Below, piece after piece: positions 25,791 through 38,718 of a stretch of DNA of 45,621 bases (the stretch's first letter is position 1; the number at the start of each line of letters is the position of its first letter). The notes beneath the pieces are model-generated. The model was not told the origin of the DNA. It was given only the letters and a program-made list of their open reading frames with translations, and made no database searches. The DNA is from Chromatium okenii (lineage in GTDB: Bacteria > Pseudomonadota > Gammaproteobacteria > Chromatiales > Chromatiaceae): assembly GCF_016583745.1 (NCBI RefSeq), contig NZ_NRRQ01000026.1, forward strand, positions 1-45,621. The letters are read 5' to 3'. Both the position numbers and the translations under genes were made by a program.

Positions 25791-27029
25791 ATGACAGGCA
25801 GAAGGGTAGTCGTCACTGGGTTGGGCCTTGTAGCTCCGGTTGGTCTGGACGTGAAGTCTGCATGGGACAGCATCTTGGCCGGCAGGAGTGGGATTAAACC
25901 GATTACCCACTTCGATATCGCACCGTTCAGCACCCGCTTCGGCGGGCCGATTTATGGCTTTGATCCGGGGGAATTTATCTCGGAAAAAGAAGCGAAAAAA
26001 ATGGATAAGTTTATTCATTACGGCATGGTTGCTGGCTGTCGGGCGATTGCTGATTCTGGATTAGTGATTGATGATTCTAATCGGCGGCGGATTGGGGTTG
26101 CGATTGGATCAGGAATTGGCGGTATTACCGGCATTGAAAACAATTACCAAGCCTATCAAGACAAAGGGCCGCGCCGAATTTCACCATTCTTTGTACCGGC
26201 AAATATCATCAATATGGTCGCCGGTAATTTATCAATTAAATTTGGCTTAAAAGGGCCGAATTATTCCATCGTCTCGGCGTGTAGCACCGGTTCCCACAAT
26301 ATCGGCGAAGCGGCCATTATGATTCGTCATGGCTATGTCGATGTCATGGTTGCTGGCGGCGCAGAAATGGCCACTTCACCAGTCGGACTCGGCGGTTTTG
26401 CGGCAGCGCGGGCGTTATCGAGTCGCAACGATGATCCCGAAGGTGCCAGCCGTCCGTTTGATAAAGACCGCGATGGTTTTGTATTGAGCGACGGTGCAGG
26501 CGTGATGGTGTTGGAAGAGTACGAACACGCCAAAGCACGGGGCGCGACCATTTACGCCGAACTCGCTGGCGTGGGCATGAATTCTGATGCTTATCACATG
26601 ACCGCCCCTTCTGAAGATGGCGCTGGTGCGTGCGACTGCATGTTGCTGGCGCTTAACGATGCCGGTTTCAACACCGATCAGGTGGATTACATCAACGCGC
26701 ATGGCACCTCCACCGTTGCGGGCGACATCGCCGAAACGATGGCGATTAAACGCGCTTTTGGCGACCACGCTTACAAACTGGCGGTCAGTTCCACCAAGTC
26801 GATGACCGGGCACATGCTGGGCGCAGCGGGCGGCGCTGAGGCGATTTTCACGGTGTTGGCGATCCGCGATCAAACCGCACCGCCGACGATCAATTACCAC
26901 ACGCCCGACCCGGCTTGCGATCTCGACTGCGTGCCCAACACGGCGCGAGAAATGCCAATCACCATCGCCATGTCGAACTCGTTTGGCTTCGGCGGCACCA
27001 ACGGCACCCTCGTGTTTCGGCGGCTCTGA
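25791..27029 (+). CDS. fabF: beta-ketoacyl-ACP synthase II FabF
   Basis: A 412-residue elongating condensing enzyme. The active-site residues are Cys164 in [11 protein letters not shown], His in [11 protein letters not shown] and His in [16 protein letters not shown] lies 5 bases before the ATG. The length is normal. Confidence 0.97.
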   Translation: MTGRRVVVTGLGLVAPVGLDVKSAWDSILAGRSGIKPITHFDIAPFSTRFGGPIYGFDPGEFISEKEAKKMDKFIHYGMVAGCRAIADSGLVIDDSNRRRIGVAIGSGIGGITGIENNYQAYQDKGPRRISPFFVPANIINMVAGNLSIKFGLKGPNYSIVSACSTGSHNIGEAAIMIRHGYVDVMVAGGAEMATSPVGLGGFAAARALSSRNDDPEGASRPFDKDRDGFVLSDGAGVMVLEEYEHAKARGATIYAELAGVGMNSDAYHMTAPSEDGAGACDCMLLALNDAGFNTDQVDYINAHGTSTVAGDIAETMAIKRAFGDHAYKLAVSSTKSMTGHMLGAAGGAEAIFTVLAIRDQTAPPTINYHTPDPACDLDCVPNTAREMPITIAMSNSFGFGGTNGTLVFRRL

Positions 27030-27065
27030 GCGCCAGCAGTTATCGCTTGGTTGAAACCTAACCCA

Positions 27066-27928
27066 ATGGTTTCAATGCACAACACTCCCGCAGCAGGCAC
27101 TGACCCGCTGCGGGTTTTTATTGATGGTCAGCCGCAACACCAGCTCCCCGTCACCGAGCGCGGGCTGCACTACGGCGATGGGCTGTTTGAAACCCTCCTG
27201 CTTCACAACGGCCAACTGTGTCAATGGACGCGGCATCTGCACCGTCTCAGCGTTGGCGCAGCGCGGCTCGGCATTCCACTGCCGGACGTGGCGCAACTGA
27301 CCGCTGAACTGTTTGAATTCACACAGAATATCAACAGCGGCGTGGTGAAGCTGATCCTGACTCGCGGCAGCGGTGGACGCGGTTATCGCCCCCCGCAGCA
27401 ACCCACACCGCACCGGATTCTGTTGCTCTATCCGTTGCCACCCGCGCCAGCAGCCGCGTGGTCAGATGGCATCGTCGCTCGCCACTGTCACACGCCAGCT
27501 TCCAGCAATCCCGCGCTTGCCGGTCTCAAACATCTCAACCGTTTAGATGCCGTGCTGGCGCGACGCGAATGGGACGATCCGGCAATCAGCGAGGGCGTGA
27601 TGTGTGATCCGCAGGGCGCAGTGGTCGGCGGCACCATGAGCAATTTGTTCGTCTGGACGGATGAACGCTTGCTCACGCCGCCGGTGACGCACAGCGGTAT
27701 TGCTGGAACCTGTCGCGCTGTAACGCTTGAATTTGCAGCACAATTCGGCATCACCTGCGCAGAAGCACCGCTCACGCTGACCGCGCTGACCAGCGCCAGC
27801 GGCTTATTTTTCACCAACGCCATCATCGGCGTTTGGCCAGTGCGCGAACTCGCCGGACGGCAGTACGACCGCAGCGCCTTGCCCGTCGCGCTGTTGACTG
27901 CCGTGCGCCTCGCCGCGCAGTCACCGAC

Positions 27929-27932
<4 letters not shown>
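27066..27932 (+). CDS. pabC: aminodeoxychorismate lyase PabC
   Basis: A fold-type IV PLP enzyme of about 288 residues that releases p-aminobenzoate from aminodeoxychorismate for folate. The motifs are GLHYGDGLFETL near the start, the PLP lysine in AGLKHLNRLDAVLARRE, GGTMSNLF and FFTNAIIGV. Possible starts are TTG 27051, ATG 27066 and ATG 27075; none has a good ribosome-binding site, and homology starts at PLRVFIDGQ, so the start is uncertain. The stop overlaps mltG by 4 bases. Its presence between fabF and mltG is the usual gammaproteobacterial order. Confidence 0.92.
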
Positions 27933-30745
<2,813 letters not shown>

Positions 30746-30749
30746 CAGC

Positions 30750-31109
30750 ATGTCAACTCCAAGTTCATTAGGCGGTCAGCAACGCATTCTCAGCTTTGCG
30801 ATTAAAGATAAAAGTGCGCTGTATTTATCTTACATGCCATATATTAAAAATGGCGGGTTGTTTATTCCGACAACTAAAAACTATCAACTCGGCGATGAAA
30901 TTTTTTTGTTGCTGCAATTGATGGAAGAAGTTGACCGTTTACCTGTTGCAGGCAAAGTGATCTGGGTGACGCCGCCGGGCGCAGAAGGGAATCGTTCTAT
31001 CGGCGTTGGGGTGCAATTTAGTGAACAAGATAAAGGTGGCGCACGACGTAAAATTGAGGCTTATTTAGCTGGCACCAGTAATTCTGATCGTCCCACGCAC
31101 ACGATGTAA
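30750..31109 (+). CDS. pilZ: type IV pilus assembly protein PilZ
   Basis: A 119-residue single PilZ domain. It has NGGLFIPTTKNYQLGDEIFL and GKVIWVTPPG...GVGVQF, the pattern of the pilus-type PilZ. The arginine motif for cyclic di-GMP (RxxxR) is missing from the N-terminus, as in other PilZ proteins proper. It is needed for type IV pilus assembly in related bacteria. The ATG at 30750 lies 4 bases after the holB stop; GGAG is 12 bases upstream. Together with the PilR-like regulator it suggests this organism makes type IV pili. Confidence 0.9.
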   Translation: MSTPSSLGGQQRILSFAIKDKSALYLSYMPYIKNGGLFIPTTKNYQLGDEIFLLLQLMEEVDRLPVAGKVIWVTPPGAEGNRSIGVGVQFSEQDKGGARRKIEAYLAGTSNSDRPTHTM

Positions 31110-31129
31110 TTTCAGGTTTTAGAACTGCC

Positions 31130-31903
31130 ATGTTAATCGACTCCCACTGCCATTTAGACCGCATTGATTTAACGCCCTATAACGGCGATTTTGCGCGTTT
31201 TATTGCACAATGCACTGCTGCTGACGTAACACAAATGCTCTGCGTTGCGATTGACCTTGAGCATTATCCAGCGATGCGACAATTGATTGATCCATTTCCG
31301 CAGATTGCAGTTTCCGTTGGCGTTCATCCCAATCACGACAGCACTTTTCAAGTGACAGTTGCAGAATTAGTTGTATTAGCGACTGATGCGCGTTGTGTGG
31401 CAATTGGTGAAACCGGATTGGATTATTATCGCAGCAGCGGCGATTTAACTTGGCAGCATGAACGGTTTCGCATTCATATTGCCGCAGCGCGGGCTTGCGG
31501 TAAACCGTTGATTATTCATAACCGCGAGGCGGGCGCTGACATTATTCGCGTATTAACTGAGGAACGCGCCAATGCGATTGGCGGCGTGATTCATTGCTTT
31601 ACAGACAGTTGGGAGATTGCCGAGCTGGGATTGGAATTAGGGTTTTATATTTCATTTTCTGGCGTGGTGACATTCAAAACTGCTGAGGCTTTGCGCGAAG
31701 TAGCGCGGCGGGTTCCATTAGAGCGGATTTTAATGGAAACCGACGCACCTTATTTAGCACCAACACCCCATCGCGGCAAACCCAATTCACCACATTTTAT
31801 ACCGCTCATTGCCCAGTGTTTAGCAGATATTCATCAAATGACATTGCCGGAATTTGCTGCCGTTGTGCGGGAAAATTATCAACGGTTATTTCATATTTAT
31901 TAA
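31130..31903 (+). CDS. tatD: TatD-family metal-dependent hydrolase (YcfH type)
   Basis: A 257-residue TIM-barrel hydrolase. Metal ligands are visible in IDSHCHLD (H-x-H), GETGLDYYR (Glu), IIHNREA (His), VIHCFTD (His) and METDAPYLAP (Asp). It is the usual last gene of the holB-pilZ cluster. Family members act as DNases or deacylases on D-aminoacyl-tRNA; the substrate is not decided here. A palindrome with a T-run follows. Confidence 0.93.
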   Translation: MLIDSHCHLDRIDLTPYNGDFARFIAQCTAADVTQMLCVAIDLEHYPAMRQLIDPFPQIAVSVGVHPNHDSTFQVTVAELVVLATDARCVAIGETGLDYYRSSGDLTWQHERFRIHIAAARACGKPLIIHNREAGADIIRVLTEERANAIGGVIHCFTDSWEIAELGLELGFYISFSGVVTFKTAEALREVARRVPLERILMETDAPYLAPTPHRGKPNSPHFIPLIAQCLADIHQMTLPEFAAVVRENYQRLFHIY

Positions 31904-31907
31904 AAGC

Positions 31908-31945
31908 GTAGGTTGGGTTGCCGCTGTTGGCAACCCAGCTTTTTT
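31908..31945 (+). terminator. GTAGGTTGGGTTG repeat acting as a terminator after tatD
   Basis: TGGGTTGCC (31914-31922) and GGCAACCCA (31929-31937) form a 9-base stem, followed by six T. It starts 5 bases after the tatD stop. It belongs to a dispersed family with copies at 33828 and 37528, and also separates tatD from the convergent RTX gene. Confidence 0.85.
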
Positions 31946-31966
31946 CAACTGCATCAATTCTAATTC

Positions 31967-33793
31967 TTACATGATAATAAAATCAGCAGCATCTAACTTT
32001 GGAGCACCAGAAATGATGGCAAATTGAATTGCAGCAGTACTGCCAGAACCGTCGGCGTCATACCAAAGATTGCCATTATCAGTGTCATACACAATAAAAT
32101 CATTAGCGTCTTTAGCAATGCCGGTGGTATTGGCATAGAAATTGTCTGCATCAAGCCCGCCAGTCGTTTTTAATCGGGTAAAAATCGCGTTATCTAATTC
32201 GATTACATCATAAGCATGACTGAAATCAGTAATGGTATCAACGTTGCCGGCTTTGAGCACACTATCAAAACGGAAGGTGTCAATTTCTGCACCACCGGTC
32301 AGCTTATCATTGCCACCATTGCCAGCCAGCATATTCGCGCCATTGCTACCAGTTAATGTGTCATCGAAATGTGAGCCAGTGAGGTTTTCAATTGCAATCA
32401 AGCGATCATTTCCAGAACCGCCAGTGATTTGTGTTGCAGTGATAGCGAGGCTAACAGTAACGGCTTTCATTGCCGTGTTGTAAACAACCGTATCAATGCC
32501 CGCACCGCCGTCAATGACGTTGTTGCCTGCGCTCACAGTCAAAAAATTATTAAGCGCATTGCCGGTGAGATCAGAGGGTCCAATTCTGACAATGCGTCCG
32601 TTTTCAACATTGGCAGCCAAGGTGTAGCTGGGCAGACTGCTGGCAACTATATCGATGCCACCCGCGCCGGTTTCGACCACCACATCGCCAATGTTATCAA
32701 CGAAATAGATGTCATTACCTGCCCCGCCAATCATGCTGTCGGCACCTGCACCACCGGCGAGAATGTCATTGCCTGCCCCGCCATCGAGCGTGTCGTTGCC
32801 GGCAAAACTGGATAATTGATCGTTGCCATCCAGACCGCTTAATAGATCGTTACTAGCGACGTTGACATCGCTTTTCAGCGTGTCATTGCCAGTCGTGCCG
32901 ATGATCAAATTCTCAAGCGCCGCTTCAATGTTGAAAGTGAGCGTGGCGGCCGAAGTAGATAGCGCGACGCCATCACTGACTTTGAAACTGAAATTTACCT
33001 TGCCGCTGGGCGGAGCAGTAAAGACCAAACCATCGGCAGCAATATCAGTGGCGGTGATTTCTTGATTGCGGGTGACTGCTGCGCCATCCAACGTAAGGCT
33101 GCCGGTCGCTGGCAAACTGGTGATGGTGACGGATTGCAGGGTATCGCTGGGATCAGCGTCACCAAATCCAAAGTCGGCAAGCGTCAGGATCGTGGCGGTA
33201 TTGGCGCTGGCGGTGAGCGTTTGATTGCTGGCAGTAGGCGCGTGATTGTCTGAAGTTCCACCGCCGCCTGTGAAATTCAATGCCGCGAATTGTTCGTCAG
33301 ACAGCGTATCAACTTGCGCTACGGTTAGACTTTGAATCGCAGGAAAATTCAGTGCGGAAATCTGCGTCGTGGTCAGACTGGGAATAACTTCAATAGAAAT
33401 TGCCGGAATTTGTGTTGCGGTTAGTTGTGCAATTTCAGCAGTCGTTAATCCAGATATTTGTGTCGAAGTCAGAGCTTTGATGTGGGCGTTATCAATACCA
33501 GCAATTTCACTGGTTGCAATAAAACTGATTTGTACACTGGTTAATGCTGCAAAAGTCGCGGTTGCCAACTGATTTAACTGGGTTGAACTTAACGCCGCTA
33601 CTGCGACATTGGTCAACCCAGTGATTTGCGTAGCGGAAAATGCTTCAAATTGACCGTCACTGGGATTCAAATCCATCGCATCGATCATCGCGGCAGTCAA
33701 CGCGGCGACGTCTGCGGTTTGGAAACCAGCGATTTGACTGCTTTTGAGCGCAGCAATTCTGGTGGGACTCATGGTGGAAATAATAGAAGCCAT
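31967..33793 (-). CDS. secreted RTX protein with an octapeptide-repeat N-terminus and a cadherin-like domain
   Basis: A 608-residue acidic, Cys-free protein with no signal peptide, as expected for type I secretion. Residues about 8-175 are 19 consecutive 8-residue units of the form L-T-x-x-Q-I-x-A/G (for example LTSTQISG, LTTAEIAQ, LTATQIPA), interrupted once near residue 42. A cadherin/Ig-like domain follows (about 185-290: TASNQTLTAS, FSFKVSDGVAL). After it come calcium-binding RTX nonapeptides (GGAGNDILAGGAGADSMIGG, then GGNDKLTGGAEIDTF) and a C-terminal DFSHAYDVIELD-type secretion region. It may be a surface-layer, adhesin or matrix protein. No transporter genes are nearby. The repeat region has no close family that I recognise. 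Confidence 0.85.
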   Translation of the reverse strand: MASIISTMSPTRIAALKSSQIAGFQTADVAALTAAMIDAMDLNPSDGQFEAFSATQITGLTNVAVAALSSTQLNQLATATFAALTSVQISFIATSEIAGIDNAHIKALTSTQISGLTTAEIAQLTATQIPAISIEVIPSLTTTQISALNFPAIQSLTVAQVDTLSDEQFAALNFTGGGGTSDNHAPTASNQTLTASANTATILTLADFGFGDADPSDTLQSVTITSLPATGSLTLDGAAVTRNQEITATDIAADGLVFTAPPSGKVNFSFKVSDGVALSTSAATLTFNIEAALENLIIGTTGNDTLKSDVNVASNDLLSGLDGNDQLSSFAGNDTLDGGAGNDILAGGAGADSMIGGAGNDIYFVDNIGDVVVETGAGGIDIVASSLPSYTLAANVENGRIVRIGPSDLTGNALNNFLTVSAGNNVIDGGAGIDTVVYNTAMKAVTVSLAITATQITGGSGNDRLIAIENLTGSHFDDTLTGSNGANMLAGNGGNDKLTGGAEIDTFRFDSVLKAGNVDTITDFSHAYDVIELDNAIFTRLKTTGGLDADNFYANTTGIAKDANDFIVYDTDNGNLWYDADGSGSTAAIQFAIISGAPKLDAADFIIM

Positions 33794-33827
33794 GTCAACA
33801 TCCTATAGAAAGAAATTGATGAGCACC

Positions 33828-33859
33828 GTAGGTTGGGTTGCCGCAGTTAGCAACCCAAC
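33828..33859. repeat. GTAGGTTGGGTTG dispersed palindrome, copy 2
   Basis: GTAGGTTGGGTTGC and GCAACCCAAC surround a 6-base loop. It lies between the RTX start (33793) and the hisG stop (33868), and may end the hisG transcript. Confidence 0.75.
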
Positions 33860-33867
33860 AATCCGAT

Positions 33868-34506
33868 TTAACCGACCGCCTCGCGCAGCAGCGCCAGCAA
33901 TGCTGTCACCGCTTCATGTTTCATTTTCCAACTCGCTTTATTCACCACCAGCCGCGAGCTGATGTCGGCGATGTGTTCGAGCGGCACCAGTCCGTTGGCT
34001 TTCAACGTGCTGCCGCTCTCCACCAAATCGACGATCACATCCGCCAGCCCCACCAGCGGCGCGAGTTCCATCGACCCGTAAAGTTTAATGATTTCAACTT
34101 GTTGCCCTTTGGCGGCGAAATAACGCTCGGCGCTGTGAACGTATTTGGTGGCGATGCGCAGGCGACGATTGCTCGGTTCTGGCTGGTCGGGGCGACCGGC
34201 GACCATCAGCCGACAGCGGGCGATGCCGAGATCAAGCGGTTCGTACAGCCCGTCGCCGCCGTGTTCGAGCAGCACATCCTTCCCCGCCACGCCGAGATCA
34301 GCCGCGCCATATTCGACATACGTCGGCACATCGCTGGCGCGGATGATGACGAAACGCACCTGCGGATTGGTCGTTTCTAAAATCAATTTGCGGCTGGTTT
34401 CAGGATCGTCGAGCGGCGCAATTCCCGCGTGCGCGAGCAGCGGCAGCGTCTGCTCAAAAATGCGCCCTTTCGACAGCGCAATCGTTAATGGAGCGTTGAG
34501 ATTCAT
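33868..34506 (-). CDS. hisG: ATP phosphoribosyltransferase, short form HisG
   Basis: A 212-residue enzyme for the first step of histidine synthesis. It is the short form, which lacks the C-terminal regulatory domain and needs HisZ (not in the window). The motifs are [29 protein letters not shown] and the phosphoribosyl site [18 protein letters not shown]. The ATG at 34506 is chosen because GAGGA lies 8 bases upstream, in the gap after the murA stop; an in-frame GTG at 34521 would overlap murA. The order murA-hisG is common in gammaproteobacteria. Confidence 0.95.
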   Translation of the reverse strand: MNLNAPLTIALSKGRIFEQTLPLLAHAGIAPLDDPETSRKLILETTNPQVRFVIIRASDVPTYVEYGAADLGVAGKDVLLEHGGDGLYEPLDLGIARCRLMVAGRPDQPEPSNRRLRIATKYVHSAERYFAAKGQQVEIIKLYGSMELAPLVGLADVIVDLVESGSTLKANGLVPLEHIADISSRLVVNKASWKMKHEAVTALLALLREAVG

Positions 34507-34517
34507 CGCGCAATTCC

Positions 34518-35835
<1,318 letters not shown>

Positions 35836-35864
35836 TATTCAATCAATTGAACACTGCCGTGAAT

Positions 35865-37403
35865 TCATAGCGCAGACTCTGGCTCATTGCCGCCAGCAAA
35901 AATCTGATAAGCGGGATTGCCGGTTTCATCAAAATAACGATAACCGAGCGCATCCAAAGCGTGATGAAAATCCTGTTGTTCAAGTGGTGGAATTTGTGCG
36001 CCCATCAACACGCGCCCATAGGCTGCGCCGTGATTGCGATAATGAAATAAACTGATATTCCAGCGTTTTCCCAAACCGGTTAAAAAGTCCAATAATGCGC
36101 CGGGGCGTTCTGGGAATTCAAACCGAATGAGCGTCTCGTGTTCAATCGTCGGTGCATGACCACCCACCATAAAGCGAATATGCTGCTTGGCGGTTTCATT
36201 ATCAGTCATATCCAATACTTTGAAATGCTTTTCGATCAATTTTTCAATTAACTCGGCGCGTTCTTCATCGCCTCGCGTCAATTCAATGCCAACGAAAACT
36301 TGCGCCCGCTGCGTATCGGCATAACGATAATTAAATTCGGTAATTTGACGCTTGCCGATGGTTTTACAAAAGCTCAAAAAGCTGCCCGGACGTTCGGGAA
36401 TTTCCACCGCTAATAATGCTTCCCGATGTTCGCCCAATTCAGCGCGTTCGGCGACATGGCGCAAGCGATCAAAATTGATATTCGCACCGCTTTCAATGGC
36501 GATCAAATGCGCGTCACGAATGCCGGTCGTTTCTACCCAGCGTTTTAATCCCGCAACCGCTAATGCGCCTGCTGGTTCGGCAATGCCGCGAGTATCATCA
36601 AAGATGTCTTTAATTGCTGCGCAGATTTCATCGGTGCTCACTAAAACCACTTCATCGACGCGCTCGCGGGCAATACGAAAAGTCTCCGCACCAATTAAAC
36701 GCACCGCCACACCATCAGCAAATAATCCCACTCGCGGCAGCGTAATGCGGCGACCGACCGCCAGCGCAGCGTGGAGCGTGGGCGCTTCTGCGGGTTCGAC
36801 ACCGATGATTTTTACTTGCGGATACAGCCACTTGACATACGCAGCGATGCCAGCGATCAAGCCGCCGCCGCCAACCGGCACGAAGATTGCCGCTGGTGGT
36901 TCGGGATGCTGGCGCAGGATTTCCATACCGATGGTGCCTTGCCCGGCAATGACATCAGGATCATCAAACGGATGAATAAAGGTTAATTGTTTTTCAGTCA
37001 CTAATTCCATTGCGTGAGCATAGGCGTCATCATACGAATCGCCGTGCAAAATCACTTTACCGCCATGCGCTCGCACCGAACGCACTTTAATTGCGGGCGT
37101 GGTGCGCGGCATGACAATCAATGCCGGAATACCGAGTTTTTTCGCACTGAGTGCGACACCTTGCGCATGATTACCGGCGCTGGCTGCAATGACACCGCGA
37201 GCACGAATCTCAACATCTAAATTGATGAGTTTATTGTACGCGCCGCGCAATTTGAATGAAAAAACTGGCTGCAAATCTTCGCGTTTTAAGAATACAGTAT
37301 TGCCCAGCCGCGCCGATAATTGCGGAGCGCGAGTGAGTGGGGTTTCATGCGCAACGTCGTATACTCGCGCTTTCAGAATTCGATCAACGTAGGAATCTGG
37401 CAT
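35865..37403 (-). CDS. ilvA: biosynthetic threonine ammonia-lyase IlvA
   Basis: A 512-residue PLP enzyme that makes 2-oxobutanoate from threonine for isoleucine. The catalytic core (about 1-320) has the PLP lysine in FSFKLRGAYN, SAGNHAQGVA and the glycine loop VPVGGGGLIAG. Two ACT-like regulatory domains follow (about 330-410 and 425-500: AVEIPERPGSFLSF, RFEFPERPGALLDF), which in the family respond to isoleucine and valine. The ATG at 37403 is preferred to a TTG 12 bases earlier. It lies upstream of murA on the same strand. Confidence 0.95.
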   Translation of the reverse strand: MPDSYVDRILKARVYDVAHETPLTRAPQLSARLGNTVFLKREDLQPVFSFKLRGAYNKLINLDVEIRARGVIAASAGNHAQGVALSAKKLGIPALIVMPRTTPAIKVRSVRAHGGKVILHGDSYDDAYAHAMELVTEKQLTFIHPFDDPDVIAGQGTIGMEILRQHPEPPAAIFVPVGGGGLIAGIAAYVKWLYPQVKIIGVEPAEAPTLHAALAVGRRITLPRVGLFADGVAVRLIGAETFRIARERVDEVVLVSTDEICAAIKDIFDDTRGIAEPAGALAVAGLKRWVETTGIRDAHLIAIESGANINFDRLRHVAERAELGEHREALLAVEIPERPGSFLSFCKTIGKRQITEFNYRYADTQRAQVFVGIELTRGDEERAELIEKLIEKHFKVLDMTDNETAKQHIRFMVGGHAPTIEHETLIRFEFPERPGALLDFLTGLGKRWNISLFHYRNHGAAYGRVLMGAQIPPLEQQDFHHALDALGYRYFDETGNPAYQIFAGGNEPESAL

Positions 37404-37527
37404 TGATGGTCTCAATAAAATTGCTTAGATTTTTACATATTACAGGATTTGTGATCACGCTACTGCGCATGGTTGATCTTGCTATGATGAGGGTTCAATT
37501 TGATTCCAGTCATGTTGGTGTCAGTTG

Positions 37528-37558
37528 TTGGGTTGCCAACAGCAGCAACCCAACCTAC
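37528..37558. repeat. GTAGGTTGGGTTG dispersed palindrome, copy 3
   Basis: TTGGGTTGC and GCAACCCAACCTAC surround a short loop. It lies in the 265-base gap between divergent ilvA and the HigB-like toxin. The rest of that gap is AT-rich and must hold both promoters; I cannot assign boxes with confidence. Confidence 0.72.
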
Positions 37559-37668
37559 AATTATGCTTTATGCGCATTGCGTCATCAAATCCAGTCAATT
37601 GGATTTTCGTTTGCTGCTTGTTTTATATTTGGTTTTTTAGTCTAAATTAAGAGTTATATTTTATAGCA

Positions 37669-38004
37669 ATGTCTGATTTGAAACCCATTCAATTTCTCGG
37701 CACTTCTCTTGATGATCTACGTTCTTTTCCTGTGTCAGCACGGCGTGAAGCTGGTTATCAACTTGACCAAGTGCAGCACGGTCATGAACCGGACGATTGG
37801 AAACCAATGGTAACGGTTGGACAAAGTGTACGAGAGATTCGGATTCGGGATGCTTCCGGTGGATTTCGCATTATTTATGTGGCGAAATTTGCAAACGCCA
37901 TTTATGTTCTCCATTGCTTTCAAAAGAAAACGCAAAAAACAAGTATCTCTGATTTGAGTATCGCTAAAAAACGCTATCGAGATTTGATTCAGGAGCACAG
38001 TTAA
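37669..38004 (+). CDS. HigB/RelE-family toxin (phage Gp49-like)
   Basis: A 111-residue protein of the RelE/ParE superfamily, Gp49-like branch. Its signature is the run DDLRSFPVSARREAGYQLDQV, then GQSVREIRIRD, FRIIYVAKFANAIYVLHCFQKK (conserved core strands) and TSISDLSIAKKRY. Such toxins cut mRNA at the ribosome. The order toxin first, antitoxin second, with a one-base overlap (TAATG), is that of higBA modules. It is AT-richer than the housekeeping genes around it. Confidence 0.87.
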   Translation: MSDLKPIQFLGTSLDDLRSFPVSARREAGYQLDQVQHGHEPDDWKPMVTVGQSVREIRIRDASGGFRIIYVAKFANAIYVLHCFQKKTQKTSISDLSIAKKRYRDLIQEHS

Positions 38005-38285
38005 TGAGTCATCAACAATTTATCAGCGTTTGGGATGCAATTGAAGACACGCCTCAAGAAGCCGAAATGATGCGGCTTCGGTCGGCGCTAATGATGGCAT
38101 TGAAAAACCACATGACGCATCAAGGTCTCACTCAACTGCAAGCCGCGCAGTTATTTGCTGTAACATTGCCGCGTGTTTCCGATCTTTTAAGTGGCAAAAT
38201 CAATCTCTTTGATTTAGATGCTTTGGTCAATATGGCAGCAGCGGCTGGTTTGCACGTTGACATCCAAATACGCGATGCAGCATAA
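38004..38285 (+). CDS. HigA-type XRE antitoxin
   Basis: A 93-residue protein with a Cro/cI-type helix-turn-helix (LTQLQAAQLFAVTLPRVSDLLSG) and the LFDLDALVNMAAAAGL segment typical of HigA antitoxins of this family. AGGAG lies 8 bases before the ATG. It should bind and block the toxin and repress its own operon. Confidence 0.88.
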   Translation: MSHQQFISVWDAIEDTPQEAEMMRLRSALMMALKNHMTHQGLTQLQAAQLFAVTLPRVSDLLSGKINLFDLDALVNMAAAAGLHVDIQIRDAA

Positions 38286-38328
38286 AATTACCCAACAGTT
38301 TTCAAATCCACTAATGAGATATTGATTA

Positions 38329-38342
38329 GCGGTGCGCACCGC
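38329..38342. other. perfect palindrome downstream of the antitoxin gene
   Basis: GCGGTGCGCACCGC is a 14-base perfect palindrome, 44 bases after the antitoxin stop. Possible roles are a protein-binding site or a weak transcript end; no T-run follows. Confidence 0.4.
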
Positions 38343-38394
38343 TTCACAGTTGCTCAACAATTGCGCTGCCGGGCAGCAGATCATAAACCGAGCG

Positions 38395-38423
38395 TTGACT
38401 TTCTCGGCGCTGAATTGATAACT
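38395..38423 (+). promoter_or_regulatory. candidate sigma-70 promoter for rubredoxin
   Basis: TTGACT (38395-38400) and ATAACT (38418-38423) are separated by 17 bases, about 120 bases upstream of the rubredoxin start. The -35 box is good, the -10 box moderate. Found by eye only. Confidence 0.4.
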
Positions 38424-38544
38424 GCTTGATTTTGTTAAACTCAGTTGCCAACTTCACGTTAGGACGCTATCCACCGAGCAGGATTTTTTGCCAAAATCAG
38501 TGCTCAATATCAATGTCGTTGTCATGTGTCATCAGGAGTGCCAG

Positions 38545-38709
38545 ATGAATCTGTATGAATGTCTCGTGTGTGGTTTGGTTTATGACGAAGCCAAAGGTCT
38601 TCCCGAAGCAGGCATCGCGCCCGGGACGCGCTGGGAAGAGGTGCCAGAAGATTGGAAATGCCCCGAATGTGGCGTGGGGAAAGATGAATTTGACCAAGTA
38701 AACCCATAA
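38545..38709 (+). CDS. rubredoxin
   Basis: A 54-residue iron protein with the four Cys ligands: [15 protein letters not shown] and [12 protein letters not shown]. The spacing and length are those of classical rubredoxins, small one-electron carriers that serve oxygenases or oxygen and NO reductases. GGAG lies 6 bases before the ATG. The next gene starts 9 bases after the stop, so the two are probably co-transcribed. Confidence 0.96.
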   Translation: MNLYECLVCGLVYDEAKGLPEAGIAPGTRWEEVPEDWKCPECGVGKDEFDQVNP

Positions 38710-38718
38710 TCCATCGCC

